Shown here: piece by piece, positions 23,535 through 35,639 of the stretch
Numbering within the stretch: position 1 is the first letter of the stretch
Layout: each line of letters begins with the position of its first letter
DNA from: Heterohyrax brucei
Taxonomy: Eukaryota; Chordata; Mammalia; Hyracoidea; Procaviidae
Length of the DNA stretch: 64,000 bases
Reading direction: 5' to 3'
NCBI GenBank assembly: GCA_028571685.1
Contig: CM053146.1
Span: forward strand, 24,835,431-24,899,430
Notes under the pieces: generated by a model
What the model was told of the DNA's origin: nothing
The model's input: the letters and a program-made list of their open reading frames with translations, nothing else
Databases searched by the model: none
Position numbers and translations under genes: made by a program

Positions 23535-23700
23535 AGAAAAACCTGGTTGTACAGTGGTTAGGATTTTGGCTGCTAACCAAAAGGCTGGCAGTTCAGATCT
23601 ACCAGGCACTCCTTGGAGACCCTAACGCAGCAGTTCTACTCTTTCATATGGATTCCCTATGAGCTGGAATAGACTTGACAGCAAAGGATTTTCTGTGTAC
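23535..23700 (+). repeat. AfroSINE
   Basis: aaaacctggttgtacagtggtta, ggctgctaaccaaaaggctggcagttcagat and actccttggagaccct, ending in tagacttgacagcaaagga. Confidence 0.85.
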
Positions 23701-23744
23701 CAGGCACTGCTATATGTACACATTCTATCAATTCGGATCACAAA

Positions 23745-24275
23745 CTCATCCTAGAAACAGTGCTACATACCTCATTACTGAATATCACTACGGTCACCTT
23801 TGAAGTACTCCCCTTGGGAAGCTACGCCTGGATGCCAGTTCCTAGTCTACCCTTCCAAGCAATTTTGGAACTCTTTTTCTGGAATGGCCATCAGAGATGT
23901 TGTTGTATCACCCTTGATGTCCTAAATGTTGTCAAAAATCTCTTCCTTTCAATATCTTTATCTTTGAATAAATAGAGAAGTCATTGGGGACAGATGAGAT
24001 GAGTATGGAGGGTATTTCAGTATGGTTATTTCTTTACTGGCTAAAAACTCACTCATAGACAACTATAGAATTAAGTCTGTGAACTTGCCACTATGCCACT
24101 GTGCACAATGGCCATTCCAGAAAGCGTTTCAAAATTTATTTGTAGGGTGGACTAGGGCTGGCATGGGTGCATAGCTTCCCAAGGGGAGTACTTTGAAGGT
24201 GACTGTAGTGATATTCAGCAATGAGCTATGTAGCACTTAGAACAGTTAAGTTTACAGACTTAATTGTTGGGCCTG
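23745..24275. mobile_element. Fold-back mariner derivative
   Basis: The left arm 23755-23900 (tgctacatacctcattactg, cactacggtcacctttgaagtactccccttgggaagct, ctggaatggccat) recurs in reverse complement at 24115-24260. The arms flank an antisense transposase C-terminal piece, so the arrangement equals that of the 8017-8570 copy. A third terminal motif (gaattaagtctgtgaacttgcc) lies inside near 24070. Confidence 0.65.
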
Positions 24276-24309
24276 TGCGCATACGTATATGTAGACACAT
24301 ATGTGCATG

Positions 24310-24372
24310 TGTGCGAGGTCCAACAACTAAGCTCGTGAACTTAATTGTTCTAAGTGCTACATAGCTCTAGGT
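24310..24372. mobile_element. Mariner terminal fragment
   Basis: gaggtccaacaactaagctcgtgaacttaattgttctaagtgctacatagct is a lone mariner end next to the fold-back copy. Confidence 0.55.
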
Positions 24373-25741
24373 CTGTGCATGTGTCGTTATAATACTTTGC
24401 CTGCTTGAGCTGCCCTTTGAAGTTTTCTGTTCAGCCTCTTTCATACTTCTTTATTTTGCTTAAGTTACTTGATAATAAAGAGTAAGTTTGAGAGTCTCCT
24501 CAGGCATCCATTTTGGACTTTTCTTTCTTTCCCACCTTTTTTATAACCTCTTGCTTTATTTATGTATGATCTTCTTGAAGTTATTCCACAACTCATGTGG
24601 TCTTCCATCATTAATGTTCAATGAATTTCCCAGGATCCTCCCCTGGGGATCTTTTTGAAATGTAGATTCTGATTCTGTATATCTGGAGGATGGAAATGTG
24701 CATTATTAACAGGGGTTTGAACCAGAATAAACTGGTTCAAAACCCTAATCTGGGATGGTTCCAAGACGTGCATTTCAAACAAGGTCCTGCATGCTGCTTC
24801 TTCTGTTAGTCTGGACACCACTAGAGAATCAATGCTGTTGGCATGAGGCCAGAGACAGGTCTTTCTTGCTCAAGTCTCAGGGATTTGAGGTGAACATTTG
24901 AGCCTTTTTTGTAGAGGGGACAGAACGTGGAATGACCAGAGACAAAACAGGACAGGTATTATATGCAACTATTCTTCATACTTATGCTCCATCCACTGGG
25001 GGGGCATTAGCTAGCATGGGCCAGTCTGCCTAGTGTGTTGGCCATAATCTGCCTAACTAGGCATATTGCCACATGAAATGCCATCAGTGAGGCTGTGAGG
25101 GGCAAACGCCAGAATCCTGGGGTGAGAATTTTTTTTCTCTTGTTATCTTCGCACAGTAGCAGTGAACATGAGCCAGGAATCCTCTAGGACTTTTGTTGTA
25201 TTCTGTGTACTATTGTTTTCCTGTTAGAGTTTCTTTCACTGCCATTGTTATTCAGCCCCTGTAGCTCAGCTCCAGCTCAGCCTCCAAGCTGGTAAGTTTT
25301 GTAATGAAACACCCAATGGATCTGGCTCCCTAGTAATCTATATAGGACTCATCTGATGACTTAAAAATAACATGTTTAGGTTCTTCCAGAAACTATCTGT
25401 TAACTCTGCTTGGATGGTAAGAATTACATTAAGGCTGAAAGTTAGTGGGGAGATCAATACCAAATGGATTTATTTAGCACATGCAGGAGAAAATGGCACA
25501 AGTGTCTGTTAACCTGATGACATTTTGTGCTGTTATTGAAAGTTCATTATTTAACTGCTGTCTCTGCTTGAGAAGGCCAGACTTTGAAATATTAGGTATT
25601 CTGATTGAAGCAGAGGCCATAACACATGAATCTGAACATTTTCTTCCTCCTCCTGCTTCTTTTTTTTTCTGTATGTCATGTCACCAAACATTGTTGGGTA
25701 GGCATCTGATTCACGCATTCCCATAAACAGCAGACTAAAAT
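24373..25741. other. No gene recognised
   Basis: Low-complexity stretches only (tttttttctctt near 25130 and 25655). No exon or repeat that I can name. Confidence 0.4.
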
Positions 25742-26003
25742 GCTGCCTGGCCCCGTGCCACCTCCATGATCACATAAGGATCAGACTGTTGTAACCCATA
25801 GGCTTTGCAGTGATCGATTTTTTGGAAATCATAGTCCATCTTAGTCTGGAAGCTCCTCTGAAACCTGGTCAGCATCTTAGTACCATGCCAGTGTCCACTG
25901 ACACACAGTTGGTAGCTGCACATGAAGTGCATTGGCTGGAAATAGAACCCTGGTTTCCTGAGACAAAGCTGAAAATTCTACATCTGAGCCACCAATATCT
26001 CCT
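25742..26003 (-). repeat. tRNA-Gly-derived SINE, antisense
   Basis: gtgcattggctggaaatagaaccctggtttcctgagac..gctgaaaattctacatctgagccaccaat is the reverse of the tRNA-Gly-like head of the 18590 copy. The body (ccgtgccacctccatgatcac, agcatctgaaacctg-type) lies to the left. Confidence 0.65.
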
Positions 26004-26275
26004 CTTAGTTTCATGGGATGATTTAATTTCTGTGTCCTTCAAACTCAATCTTTTCTTCTACTAAGTTATATACCAAGGCTATTTCCTCTGGGTAGGTCTG
26101 GTCTGATTCCTTTTTATGAAGTTTAAGGTCAACAGGCAGTTCACCAGAGTTACAGAGCTCTGGGCTAGGAGCTTTTGTTGCATATGGATGTCCAATTTTT
26201 ATAGCATCATTTGATGAAAAGACTATTCTTCTCTCTACCCTAAGACTAGGTTGGTGTAGAATCAGCAGTTGTGTA

Positions 26276-26800
26276 GTGTCATGGATTGACCTATGTTCCC
26301 CCATAAGTGTGTGAGGCCATTTGGCTAGACCATGATTCCCATTATTGTACTAGACCATTCCCAGCCATTTGGCTAGACCATGATTACCAGTATTTAAAAC
26401 ATATGTTCCTATATGTTTTAACCCTGCATCTATGATGTTAATGAAGGAGGATGGGTGGCATGGTTCAATGTGTTAGATTGTATTCTGCTTTGAGGCAATC
26501 TCTTGACATATAAAGGAAAGGAAAACAAGCAGAGAACTGGGGATCTCATACCACCAAGAAAGCAGTGTTGGGAGCAGAGTGAGTCTTTTGAAAAGATTTG
26601 AAGTTCCTGTACCTCAGAAGCTCCTAGTGCAGGGTAAGATGGGTGACATGGCTCTTCCTCCACAGCCAACAGAGAAAGTCTGATGCCCTGAATTTGGATT
26701 TGAAACCTAGTGGAATGTGACGGAATAAAATTTCTCATTTTAAAGGCATCCACTTTGATATTTCTGTGATAGCAGCACTAGATGACCAAGACACATAGTA
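26276..26800 (+). repeat. MaLR-like LTR
   Basis: Starts tgtcatggattgacctatgttccccc and ends gatatttctgtgatagcagcactagatgaccaagacac, with a gacggaataaaattt poly(A) region. Middle blocks (gggaatctcataccaccaagaaagc, gaagttcctgtgcct-like) are shared with 50157-50620. Confidence 0.55.
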
Positions 26801-27159
26801 TATAGAAGTAAGCATAGTATGAGTAACCAGTATAAATTGAAGATGTATGTCACAAGGTCATACAGCATATCTACGAAATGAGAGAAAAATGGCAGGGCAT
26901 GACACAAGGGAAACAAAACAAGGAGGAACTGAGATAAAAGATGCGACCAATTCACATGTCTAGGTAGAGTTCCTTGTATTGGGTAGGGTGGTCTAGGACT
27001 GACTCGGACTGAATTTACTAGTGAACCTTGCCTTACCTATGGAAAATCAAGATTTTGCTGTATGTTCTGGTGGAATTTGCTTTGATTAAAGAGCTATAAA
27101 GTATTTAGAGACAGCTGAGTAGTTTGGAGTCAGATCATCCTCTGTGAAGAAAACAAAAT
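26801..27159. other. No feature recognised
   Basis: No gene or nameable repeat. Confidence 0.4.
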
Positions 27160-27236
27160 CCCAATACAGACAACAACAAAACCAAACCAAACCAAAACAA
27201 AACAAAGCAAACAGAAACAACAACAAAAAACAAAAC
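27160..27236. repeat. A-rich (CAAA/AACC)n tract
   Basis: acaacaacaaaaccaaacc followed by more CAAA-type units. It resembles the tail of antisense AfroSINE copies. Confidence 0.6.
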
Positions 27237-27384
27237 TTTTAAGAGCATTTCCTGGCCTAAGTTACATTGGAAGGTTATTTTTATGCATCATTAGAGAGTA
27301 TCAGAACAATTGCATTTTGGCAGGTTCTTAGAAACTCTGTTAACCGGGAGATAATCAGAACAGTCGCATTATTATGTGGGGAAA

Positions 27385-28860
27385 GGGCTGAATAGTATTC
27401 CATTGTATGAATGTTTGCTTTTCCATTCACCAATTAAGTGAGATTTGAGTAGTTTTTGGGTTTTGTCAATTCCTGATAATGATGCTATGTGTGTACTGGT
27501 GTTTGTGTGAACATTATTTCTCTAAAATAAATCCCTATAAGTGGGAGTGCTGGGTTATGTGATAAGTGTTTGGCCATCTTTATAAAAAACTACCAAAGTG
27601 TTTTCCATAATAGCTGAACCATTTTGCATAACTACCCACCAGCAGTGTAAGGTTCTTGTTGATCTGTGTCCTTGTCATCATTTGATATGGTCAGTATTTT
27701 TTATTTTAGTCATTTTAATTGATTTATAGTGATATCTCATGGTGGATCTAATTTACATTTCTGTGATAACTAATGGGAAACTGGCTGTGTAGTGGTTGTT
27801 ATAGATGCTAATCAAATAGGTTGGCGTTTTGAATCCACTGGGCACTCCTTGGAAACTCTATGAGGCAATTCTACTCTATCCTATATGGTCACTTTGAGCT
27901 GGAATTGACTCAACAGCAATGGGTTTTGGTTGGAGTAACTAATGAGTAGTTTATTCTGTTGTACACAGGGTTGCTGTAACTTGGAACCAACACCTAACAA
28001 CAATGACTAATGGTGTTAAGCACCTTTTAATGTTTTTATTTCTCATCTGTTTATCTTCTTTGGTGAAGTATCTTTTGCCCATTTTTAAAAATAGATTGTT
28101 TTCTTATTGTTTAGTTTTGAGACTTCTTCATATTTTCTGGGAACAAGTCCTTTGTTTGAGTAAGATTTGCAAATAGTTTTCCCACTCTGCAGTACACCTT
28201 TCTTATTCTCTTAATTGTGTTCTTTAATTCTAAAGAAGTTCAATTTGACTCTTCTATTGCTTATACTTCGGGTGTCACATCTAAGAACTTTTTGTCTAAC
28301 TCAAGGTCATGAAAAAAATTTCCAATATTTTCTTCCAACACTTTTATAGTGTTACACTTTACATTTTGGTTTATGATCTATCCAAATTGTTTTTTTGTAT
28401 AACACATGATATGCATGAGTATGTCCAGAATCATTTGAAGAAAGTACTACCCCTTCTCCATTAAATATCTTGAGTCATTTTTTAAAAAAGTCAGTTGATT
28501 ATGTTTTACAAGATCTATTCCTGGACTTGTATGAACTGTTTTATTGGTCTATGAGTCCTTCCTTTCACTACCACAACACTGCCTTAAATACAGTAGCTTT
28601 ATAGCATATCTTAAAACTGCGTGGTGTGATTCCTTTGAATGTATTTTTCTTTTCCCAAATTGTTTAGACTATTCTACTTCCTTTGCCTTTCAGCTTAATT
28701 TTAGGATAGGCTCGACTACAAAGAATGTTGCTGGGATTTTGATTGAGATCACAGTAAATCTGAAGAATGATTTGGCTAGAACTGATATTTTAACTCTATT
28801 GAGATTTCCAGTCCATGCATGCAAAATATTTCTAATTTACTTAGATCTTCTCTGACTTTT
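27385..28860 (-). mobile_element. Old L1 ORF2/3' region, antisense
   Basis: tattccattgtatgaatgt, aaactaccaaagtgttttccataat, ccagcagtgtaaggttc, ggcttatacttcgggt-type and tgatctatccaaattg follow the antisense order of L1 ORF2 C-terminal sequence. No open frame survives. An AfroSINE interrupts it at 27775-27935. Confidence 0.75.
27775..27935 (+). repeat. AfroSINE inserted in antisense L1
   Basis: gaaactggctgtgtagtggttgtta through gaattgactcaacagcaatgggttttgg. Confidence 0.85.
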
Positions 28861-28889
28861 TCTCCTTAAATTTTATTTTTTGTGTATTG

Positions 28890-29640
28890 TTGAGAAAAAA
28901 TACACAAAATATACACCAATTCAACCTTTTCTGTGTGTACAGTTTAGTACCATTGATTACATTCTTTGAGTTGTGCAAGCATTCTTAACCTCCTTTTCTG
29001 AGTTGTTATTCCTCTGTAACATAAACTCATGACCCCTAAGGATCCCATCTAATCTTTCAAGTTGTTATTGTCAGTTTTTTTTTTTTTTTACTAGTTAAGC
29101 TACACTATTGCTTGGATTTAAGATAACTTCAGGGGGATGATGTGGTTTAAAGTTTAAATATTATCTCAAGGCAATAGTTTCAAGGGTTCACCCACCCTCC
29201 CTAGCTCCAGAAAGTCTACAGTCCATGAGAATTTGAAATTGTCTTCTACATTTTCCCCCTTTTGATTAGGATTCTTCTATGGAATCCTTGGTCAAAATAT
29301 TCAGTAGAGTTAGCAGGGCACCATTATTTCTGATCTTGTAGCAAGGGAGGCAGTAACTCGTGGAGGCAACTAGCCTCCTTTGCTAACCGTTCTTCTTCCT
29401 TTATTGCTCCAGGTGAATAAAAACCAGTTATTGTGCCTTGGATGCCCATTATCCAGCTTTTAAAACCCCAGACATTACACAATGAAGTAAATGGGAGAAC
29501 AGAAGCACTATGTTATTAGGTCAATTAACCAAGGTGTCCCATAAGACCATGACTCTAAACCTCCAAACCAAGGAGCCAAGTCACATGAGGTGTTTGAGAG
29601 TACATAAGCAGCCTCAGTAGCTATGTTTTGTTGTCATTTT
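28890..29640. repeat. Unclassified dispersed repeat
   Basis: Positions 28965-29070 match 6985-7150 block for block. A run of T (about 12) lies near 29080. I cannot assign the family. Confidence 0.4.
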
Positions 29641-29739
29641 TGTAAAATTATCTATCACACCACTTTCACCAATTTCAACTTCTACATGTGTATGGCGGGG
29701 TAACAGCATCAGGAAAGGAGGATAAAGATAGAGTGAGCA

Positions 29740-32290
29740 GCCCCACTTGTCTGTCAGTGGAGGCTTGTTGCTGTGATACTAAAAGCTATGCCACTGGTAT
29801 TTAGTACCAGCAGGGTCACCTATGGTAGACAGGTTTCAGCTGAACTTCCAGACTAAGAGAGACTGGGAAGAAGGACCTGGCAGTCTACTTCTGAAAATAA
29901 TTAGCCAAAGAGAACCTTAAGAATAGCAGCAGAACACTGTCAGACATAGTGCTAGAAAGTGAGCCCCCCAGGTTGGAAGGCACTCGGAAGATGACTGGGG
30001 AAGAGCTGCCTCCTCAAAGCAGAATTAACTTTAGTGATGTGGGTGAAGTAAAGCCTTCATAATCTTTGTTCACTGATGTGGCGTGACTCAAAATGCGAAG
30101 AAACAGCTGCAAACATCCATTTAATAATTGGAACATGGGATGTATGAAGTATAAATCTAAGAAAGCTGGAAATCATCAAAAATGAAATGGAATGCATTCA
30201 CATCAATATCCTAGGCATCTGTGAGCTAAAATGGACCAGTACCGGCCATTTTGAATCCGACAATCATATGGTCTGCTATGTTGGGAACGAAAACTGGAGG
30301 TGGAACAGTGTTGCATTCATCATCAAAAAGAATATTTCAAGATCTGTCCTGAAGTACAATGCTGTCTGTGATAGAATAATATCCATATGCCTGCAAGGAA
30401 GGTCGTCAGTACGGATATTATTCAAGCTTACACAGCAACCACTAAGGCCAAAGAAGAAGAGACTGAAGATTTTTACCAGTTTCTGCAGTCTGAAATTGAT
30501 TGAATATGCAGTCAGGATGCACTGATAATCACTGGTGACTAGAATTCAAAAGTTGGAAATAAAGAGGAAGGATTGACAGTTGGAAAACACAGGCTTGGTG
30601 ATAGAAATAATGCCAGAGATCACATGATAGAATTTCACAAGACTAACAACTTCTTCATTGCAAATACCTTTTTTTAACTGACACAGTGACTATACACATG
30701 GATCTCATCAAGTGGAACACACAGAAATGAAATCCACCACATCTGTGGAAAAAAGATGGTGGGAAAGCTCAGTATCAGCAGTCAGAACAAGACCAGGTCT
30801 TGACTGTGGCACAGATCATCAATTCCTCATATGCAAATTTGAATTGAAACTGAGGAAAATTAGAACAAATCCACAAGAGCCAAAGTATGATCTTGAGTAC
30901 CTCCCTCCTAAGTTTAAAGACCTTATCAAGAACAGATGTGGTGTATTGACCACTAATAACCAAAGAACCAGACAAATCGTGGAATGACATCAAGACATCA
31001 CCTGTGAAGAGAATAAAGGTCACTAAAAAGACAGGAAAGGAAGAAAAGACCAAACTACATATCAGAAGAGAGTCTGAAACTTGCTGTCCAACGTTGAGGA
31101 GCTAAAGCAAAAGAAGGAGTGGCAAAGTAAAAGACCTAAACAGAAGAGTTCAAATAGCAGCTCACGAAAACAAAATAAAGTATTATAATGACATTTGCAA
31201 AGAGCTGGAAATGGAAAACCAAAAGGGAAGAACATATTCTGCATTTCTCAAGCTGAAAGAACTGAAGAAAAAATTCAAGACTTGAGTTGCAGCAGTGAAG
31301 GATTCTACAGAGAAAATATTAAATAACACAGGCAGTACTAAAAGAAGATGGAAAGAATATACAGACTCGTTATATCGGAATGAATTAGTTGATGTTCAGC
31401 CATCTGAAGAGGTAACTTATGTATGATCAGGAACCAATGGTACTGCACTGAAGGAATTGGCAAAAAACACGGCTCCAGGAATTGATGGAATGTCAACTGA
31501 GATATTTCAACAAACAGATGCAGCACTGGGAAGCGTTCACTCATCTATACCAAGAAATTTGGAGAAAACCTGGCCAACTGACTGGAAGTAATCCATATTT
31601 TTGCCCATTCCAAAGAAAGGTGATCCAGTCGAATGTGGAAATTCCTGAACAGTATCATTAATATCACACACAAGTAAAATTTTGCTGTAGATCATTCAAA
31701 AGTGAGTGCAACAGTATATTGACAAGGGACTGCCAGAAATTCAAGCAAGTTTCAGAAGAGGATGTGGAACCAGGGATACTACTGCTAATGTTGGATGGAT
31801 CTTGGCTAAAATCAGAGAACACTAGGAAGATGTGTACCTGTGTTTCATTGACTATGCAAAGGCGTTCGACTGTGTGGATCATAATAAATTAGGGTTAATA
31901 TTGTGCAGAATGGGAACTCCAGAACACTTACTTGGACTCTTAAGGAATCTGCACATGGATCAAGAGGCAATTGTGTGTACAGAATAAGGGGACACTGCAT
32001 GGATTAAAGTCAGGAAAGGTGTGTGTCAGGGTTGTATTCTTTCACTATACCTTTTTATCTATATTCAGAGCAATTAATTTGGGAAACTGGATTATATGAA
32101 GAAGAACGAGGCATCAGGATTGGAGGATAACTCACTAACAACCTGTGTTATGCAGACAACACCACCTTACTTTCTGGAAGTGTTGTCTTGGGACACAACT
32201 AGCCACTATCCTAAACAAGAAGTATGGGAAAATATGCACAGAGCTCCGAATAGAAGAAAGAACATCTACTCTGTATGTTGACTCCCCACC
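29740..32290 (+). mobile_element. RTE/BovB-like LINE, degraded
   Basis: Holds a 5' region (29750-30060), the endonuclease start (IIGTWNV-like near 30120; ILGICELKWTSTGHFESDNH near 30207), and the RT catalytic blocks. Near 31840-31890 the frame reads VYLCFIDYAKAFDCVDHNKL, and near 32150 CYADNTTLLSGS, the RT box with a D-to-N change at the YADD motif. Stops and frameshifts are frequent. The copy breaks off at about 32280, just before a minisatellite. RTE elements also mobilise SINEs that share their tails. Confidence 0.8.
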
Positions 32291-32373
32291 ACTTCTTACC
32301 AGCTCCAGGTCTGTCCCACCTCTGCCTACAACTGCCTCTTTTTTTCTTTCTCTCTTTCTTTTTCTTTCTTTTC

Positions 32374-32540
32374 TTTCTCTCCCTCCCTGCCTCCCTCCCT
32401 GCCTCCCTCCCTGCCTCCCTCCCTGCCTCCCTCCCTGCCTCCCTCCCTGCCTCCCTCCCTGCCTCCCTCCCTGCCTCCCTCCCTGCCTCCCTCCCTGCCT
32501 CCCTCCCTGCCTCCCTCCCTGCCTCCCTCCCTCCCTTTCT
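32374..32540. repeat. 12-bp minisatellite (CTCCCTCCCTGC)n
   Basis: About 12 nearly perfect copies of a 12-bp pyrimidine-rich unit with very little variation, followed by a CTTT-rich stretch. Because 12 is a multiple of 3 and the unit has no stop codon, several long frames appear on both strands here; they are not genes. Confidence 0.95.
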
Positions 32541-32599
32541 TTTCTTAACCTCCACATAGCCTCGTAGGCTACCCTTCATTTCCCAGTGGTATTTGCCTT

Positions 32600-33320
32600 G
32601 CTAACATGGCTAGTGCATCCCTGGTTCAGGCCCACCACTGTTCCGGGTCCATACTGACTTGCCCACTGTCACTTGATCAGCAGCTGAATGGAGGGCAGTG
32701 ACCCCATAACATTTCCCTTCTGAAACCCTTACCCATCTGATGAGGGGCTATGAATAATATTACTGATAATATTACTGATAGATAATATCAGACAGTGCCT
32801 ACCCATACCACCCTCAACCATCTTACCAGACAAGTGTACGGTGAAGTGGCTTACTCTATCTGCTGCCTCCCTGCCCACCTAGATAAGGTAGTGACAGATA
32901 TTGTGCCAAAGATGAACAAGCACACCTGTCCTGATGTACCAAAACAAAGAAGTAGAATGAAACAGACGAACACATAATCAAAAGACACAGAAAATAATGC
33001 CGTAATGACTCAGAGACAGAAGACAATATCAAAACATATTTAAGAAAACAGGGTAAGGTTGCTCCAGTAAGTAACAAAATAATCAGATGGTCTTTTGGTA
33101 GAAGAAAAGGCAAATGAACTACCTGATATAGAACTCAAAAGACTAATATTTAGGGGTCTTCAAGATACTAGGAAAAAGATCTAGGAAATCACAGGCAAAA
33201 ACAATGAAAATATAGCCAAAGCAATAGAAGAACTTGGAGAAAATAATAAAAGAATAAAATGTTAAACCAAATAAATAATTTGACACATATAAAACCTCAG
33301 AAGAAAAAAATCTGGTTATA
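32600..33320 (+). mobile_element. L1 5' UTR/ORF1-start remnant
   Basis: ccaccactgttccgggtcc and aactacctgatatagaactcaaaagactaat..aggggtcttcaagatac have the order of an L1 ORF1 N-terminal region. A run of short units (ataatattactgata) lies at 32755-32790. No open frame remains. Confidence 0.4.
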
Positions 33321-33664
33321 AAGCCAGGCTTTACCTTTGCTGTATTGTTGTCATGGCTCTACCCTATAGGGTTCACCATGCAGGTGGTGATGGAGAGGAG
33401 TTCTGCCTCTTTATTTGAAATCTTTTTGTTACACTTGCACTGTACCAGTTGCCAGTGGGGAAGCAGAGGGTTACCCATTCTTTGTTGGCACTTACTTAGC
33501 GTAAGGTGGGGAGAGTCAACATGAGTCACACTGCAAGTTTCACTGCTACTACACCAGTGCTGAGTTTTAACGACACTGTCTTTTTCTGGTATTTGCTTGG
33601 TATATAGGGCATGGAGACTCTACAGGCTTCTACCTCACAGAATTTGTTGCTGCCATACTGGCAA
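33321..33664. other. No feature recognised
   Basis: Non-coding, no nameable repeat. Confidence 0.35.
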
Positions 33665-33835
33665 CACCAGTGCAAAAGTGCTTAAGTGTTATGGCTGCTA
33701 ACCAAAAGGTCAGCAGTTCAAATCCACCAGGCACTCCTTCAAAACTCTGTGGTGCAGTTCTATTCTGTCCTATAAGGTTGCTATGAGTCCGAATCTATTT
33801 GATGGCAATAGGTGTGGTTTTGGTTTGGTATACTG
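33665..33835 (+). repeat. AfroSINE
   Basis: caccagtgcaaaagtgcttaagtgttatggctgctaaccaaaaggtcagcag through tttgatggcaataggtgtggttttggtttgg. Confidence 0.85.
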
Positions 33836-34169
33836 GTAGGAAAAGAAAAATGGCAAGAGAAGGGTAAGATTCCTTTGGTGCCGCTCACCTGGAATAGGGC
33901 AGCTGAAGGCAAAAGTCTTCTGTTTCACATGGAGGCTTTCTTCCCTGTTCCCTGACTAGACAGTGAGCTCTTCTTGGTGGTACTTTCTGTCTACATTTCT
34001 TGGCTGTTTTGAGATTAGGATGCCCTAGCACTCAACCTCGCATATATAGGAGGCACAAATGTCACCAGGCAGTGAAATCCTGTGATGTCTTGAGATCTTT
34101 ATCTGGTTCACATACTTTCACCAACCTTTCAGAGCCTTCTGATAGTGGCCATACATGTTTTATCTCATA
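33836..34169. other. No feature recognised
   Basis: Non-coding sequence between SINE copies. Confidence 0.35.
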
Positions 34170-34338
34170 CCTAAAAATCAAACCCTTTGCCATTGGATCA
34201 ATTCTGACTGATAGTGACCCTGTAAGACAGAGTGAACTGACACATAGAGTTTTCAAAGAGTGCTTGGTCGATTTAAACTGCCAGTCTTTTGGTTAGCAAT
34301 CAAAGCACATAACTGTTACACCACCAGTGTTTCCTTAA
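34170..34338 (-). repeat. AfroSINE, antisense
   Basis: tttgccattggatcaattctgactgatagtgaccctgtaagac through ttggttagcaatc..acataactgttacaccaccag. Confidence 0.85.
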
Positions 34339-34339
34339 C

Positions 34340-34512
34340 TCAAACCTGCCCCCTCAAACCCACTGCTGTTGAGTCGGGTCCAACTCATAGCTACCCTAGA
34401 GGTCACAGTAGAACTGCCCACGCAGAGGTTCCAAGGAGCACCTGGTGGATTTGAACTGCTGACCTTTTAGGTAGCAGGTGTAGCACTTAATCCACTATAA
34501 CACGAGGATTTT
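34340..34512 (-). repeat. AfroSINE, antisense
   Basis: actgctgttgagtcgggtccaactcatagctaccc through ggtggatttgaactgctgacc and gcacttaatccactataacacgagg. It is directly adjacent to the previous copy. Confidence 0.88.
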
Positions 34513-34859
34513 TAACTCATACAGCAATGAGAAATTCCAAACTATTTAAGAAGATTGTTTGTGTATGCCAATGCAATTTCCTTTCCACTCATTCTTCAAC
34601 ATACTCCAAGCTGTGTTTGTCTCTGTATCCTGTTAAATCTCTCACTGACACACAAACTGCTAAATCCATCTGGATTTTATTTAATTTCTCTGTAGAATTT
34701 GAAATTCTAATTTTTGAAACATTCCATTCATTTCTTTTCTGTGATCCAATTATCTCTTGACTTTTCTCCACTTAGGTTGTGATTCTTTCTCTGTGTCCTT
34801 TGAATGAGCAAAATCCTTTGCCTAGGCATTAAATATTCTAGTCCTTCAAAGCTCGTTAC
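34513..34859. other. No feature recognised
   Basis: Non-coding; short frames only. Confidence 0.35.
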
Positions 34860-35430
34860 TAGTCCCTTTCTTTTATTTTCTACTCTCTTCCCAAGCAATT
34901 TCAGCTGTGTCCAAGGCTTCAGTAACTATCACTATGCAGATGACTTATCAACCTAAATCATTACCTCAGATTTCTCTTTTGAGCTTCAGACACATCTGCC
35001 TCCCTGATTTCTCAGTTTTAAGCTTGACATGGTCAGAAATGATGTCATGATCATCTAAGCATTACTTGATCATTTCCAGTGTTTCTGTCTATCGTGATCT
35101 ATGATCATACCTGACATCCGTTTCTCCGTCATCCTTCAATATCCAGTATTTCACAATTGATTTAAACTTTTAAAAACCTCTCAAGTACATTCACTTCTTT
35201 TTATCTCCACTGTCATGATCCTAGTTCAGTTCAACATCATGTTTCACCAGGATTGTCACAAAAGCTTTTTATCTGATATCACTGCATCCTGTATCAAATC
35301 ACAATGAACTCTTTAAATGACCAGTCTGCTCATGTAAACCTGCTTAAAAAACTGTTTGACTTTAGACTAATCCTTATCCTTTAAACCACAAGGCTTTATA
35401 CACAGGTACTTGCCCAACTCTTCAGCATAA
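34860..35430 (+). mobile_element. L2 (CR1-clade) LINE remnant
   Basis: actatgcagatgacttatca corresponds to a YADD RT motif. It is followed by gagcttcagacacatctgcctccctg, as in L2 elements. No open frame. Confidence 0.45.
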
Positions 35431-35639
35431 TCAATTAACTCATACACTTACGCAGTCAGTATTTAGGGAGTTCCTACTATGTATCAGAAATTGTTTTTTA
35501 ATAGGACAACAAAGTAAAGTCTTTGTTTTTATAAAACCTATATTTTAGCAGGAGAATACACCCACAAAACACCGAACAGAGAATTAAGCAATATGCCATT
35601 TGTTAATAAGTAATAAAGTAGAAAATTTATCAATGTAAG

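Noticed and set aside
28544-28855. 103-codon plus-strand ORF
   Set aside because: It is the reverse of old L1 ORF2 sequence.
32135-32579. Several long open frames on both strands (94-140 codons)
   Set aside because: They are a by-product of the 12-bp repeat, whose unit has no stop in any frame and a length divisible by three. The protein is only a low-complexity Pro/Leu or Gly/Arg/Gln repeat.
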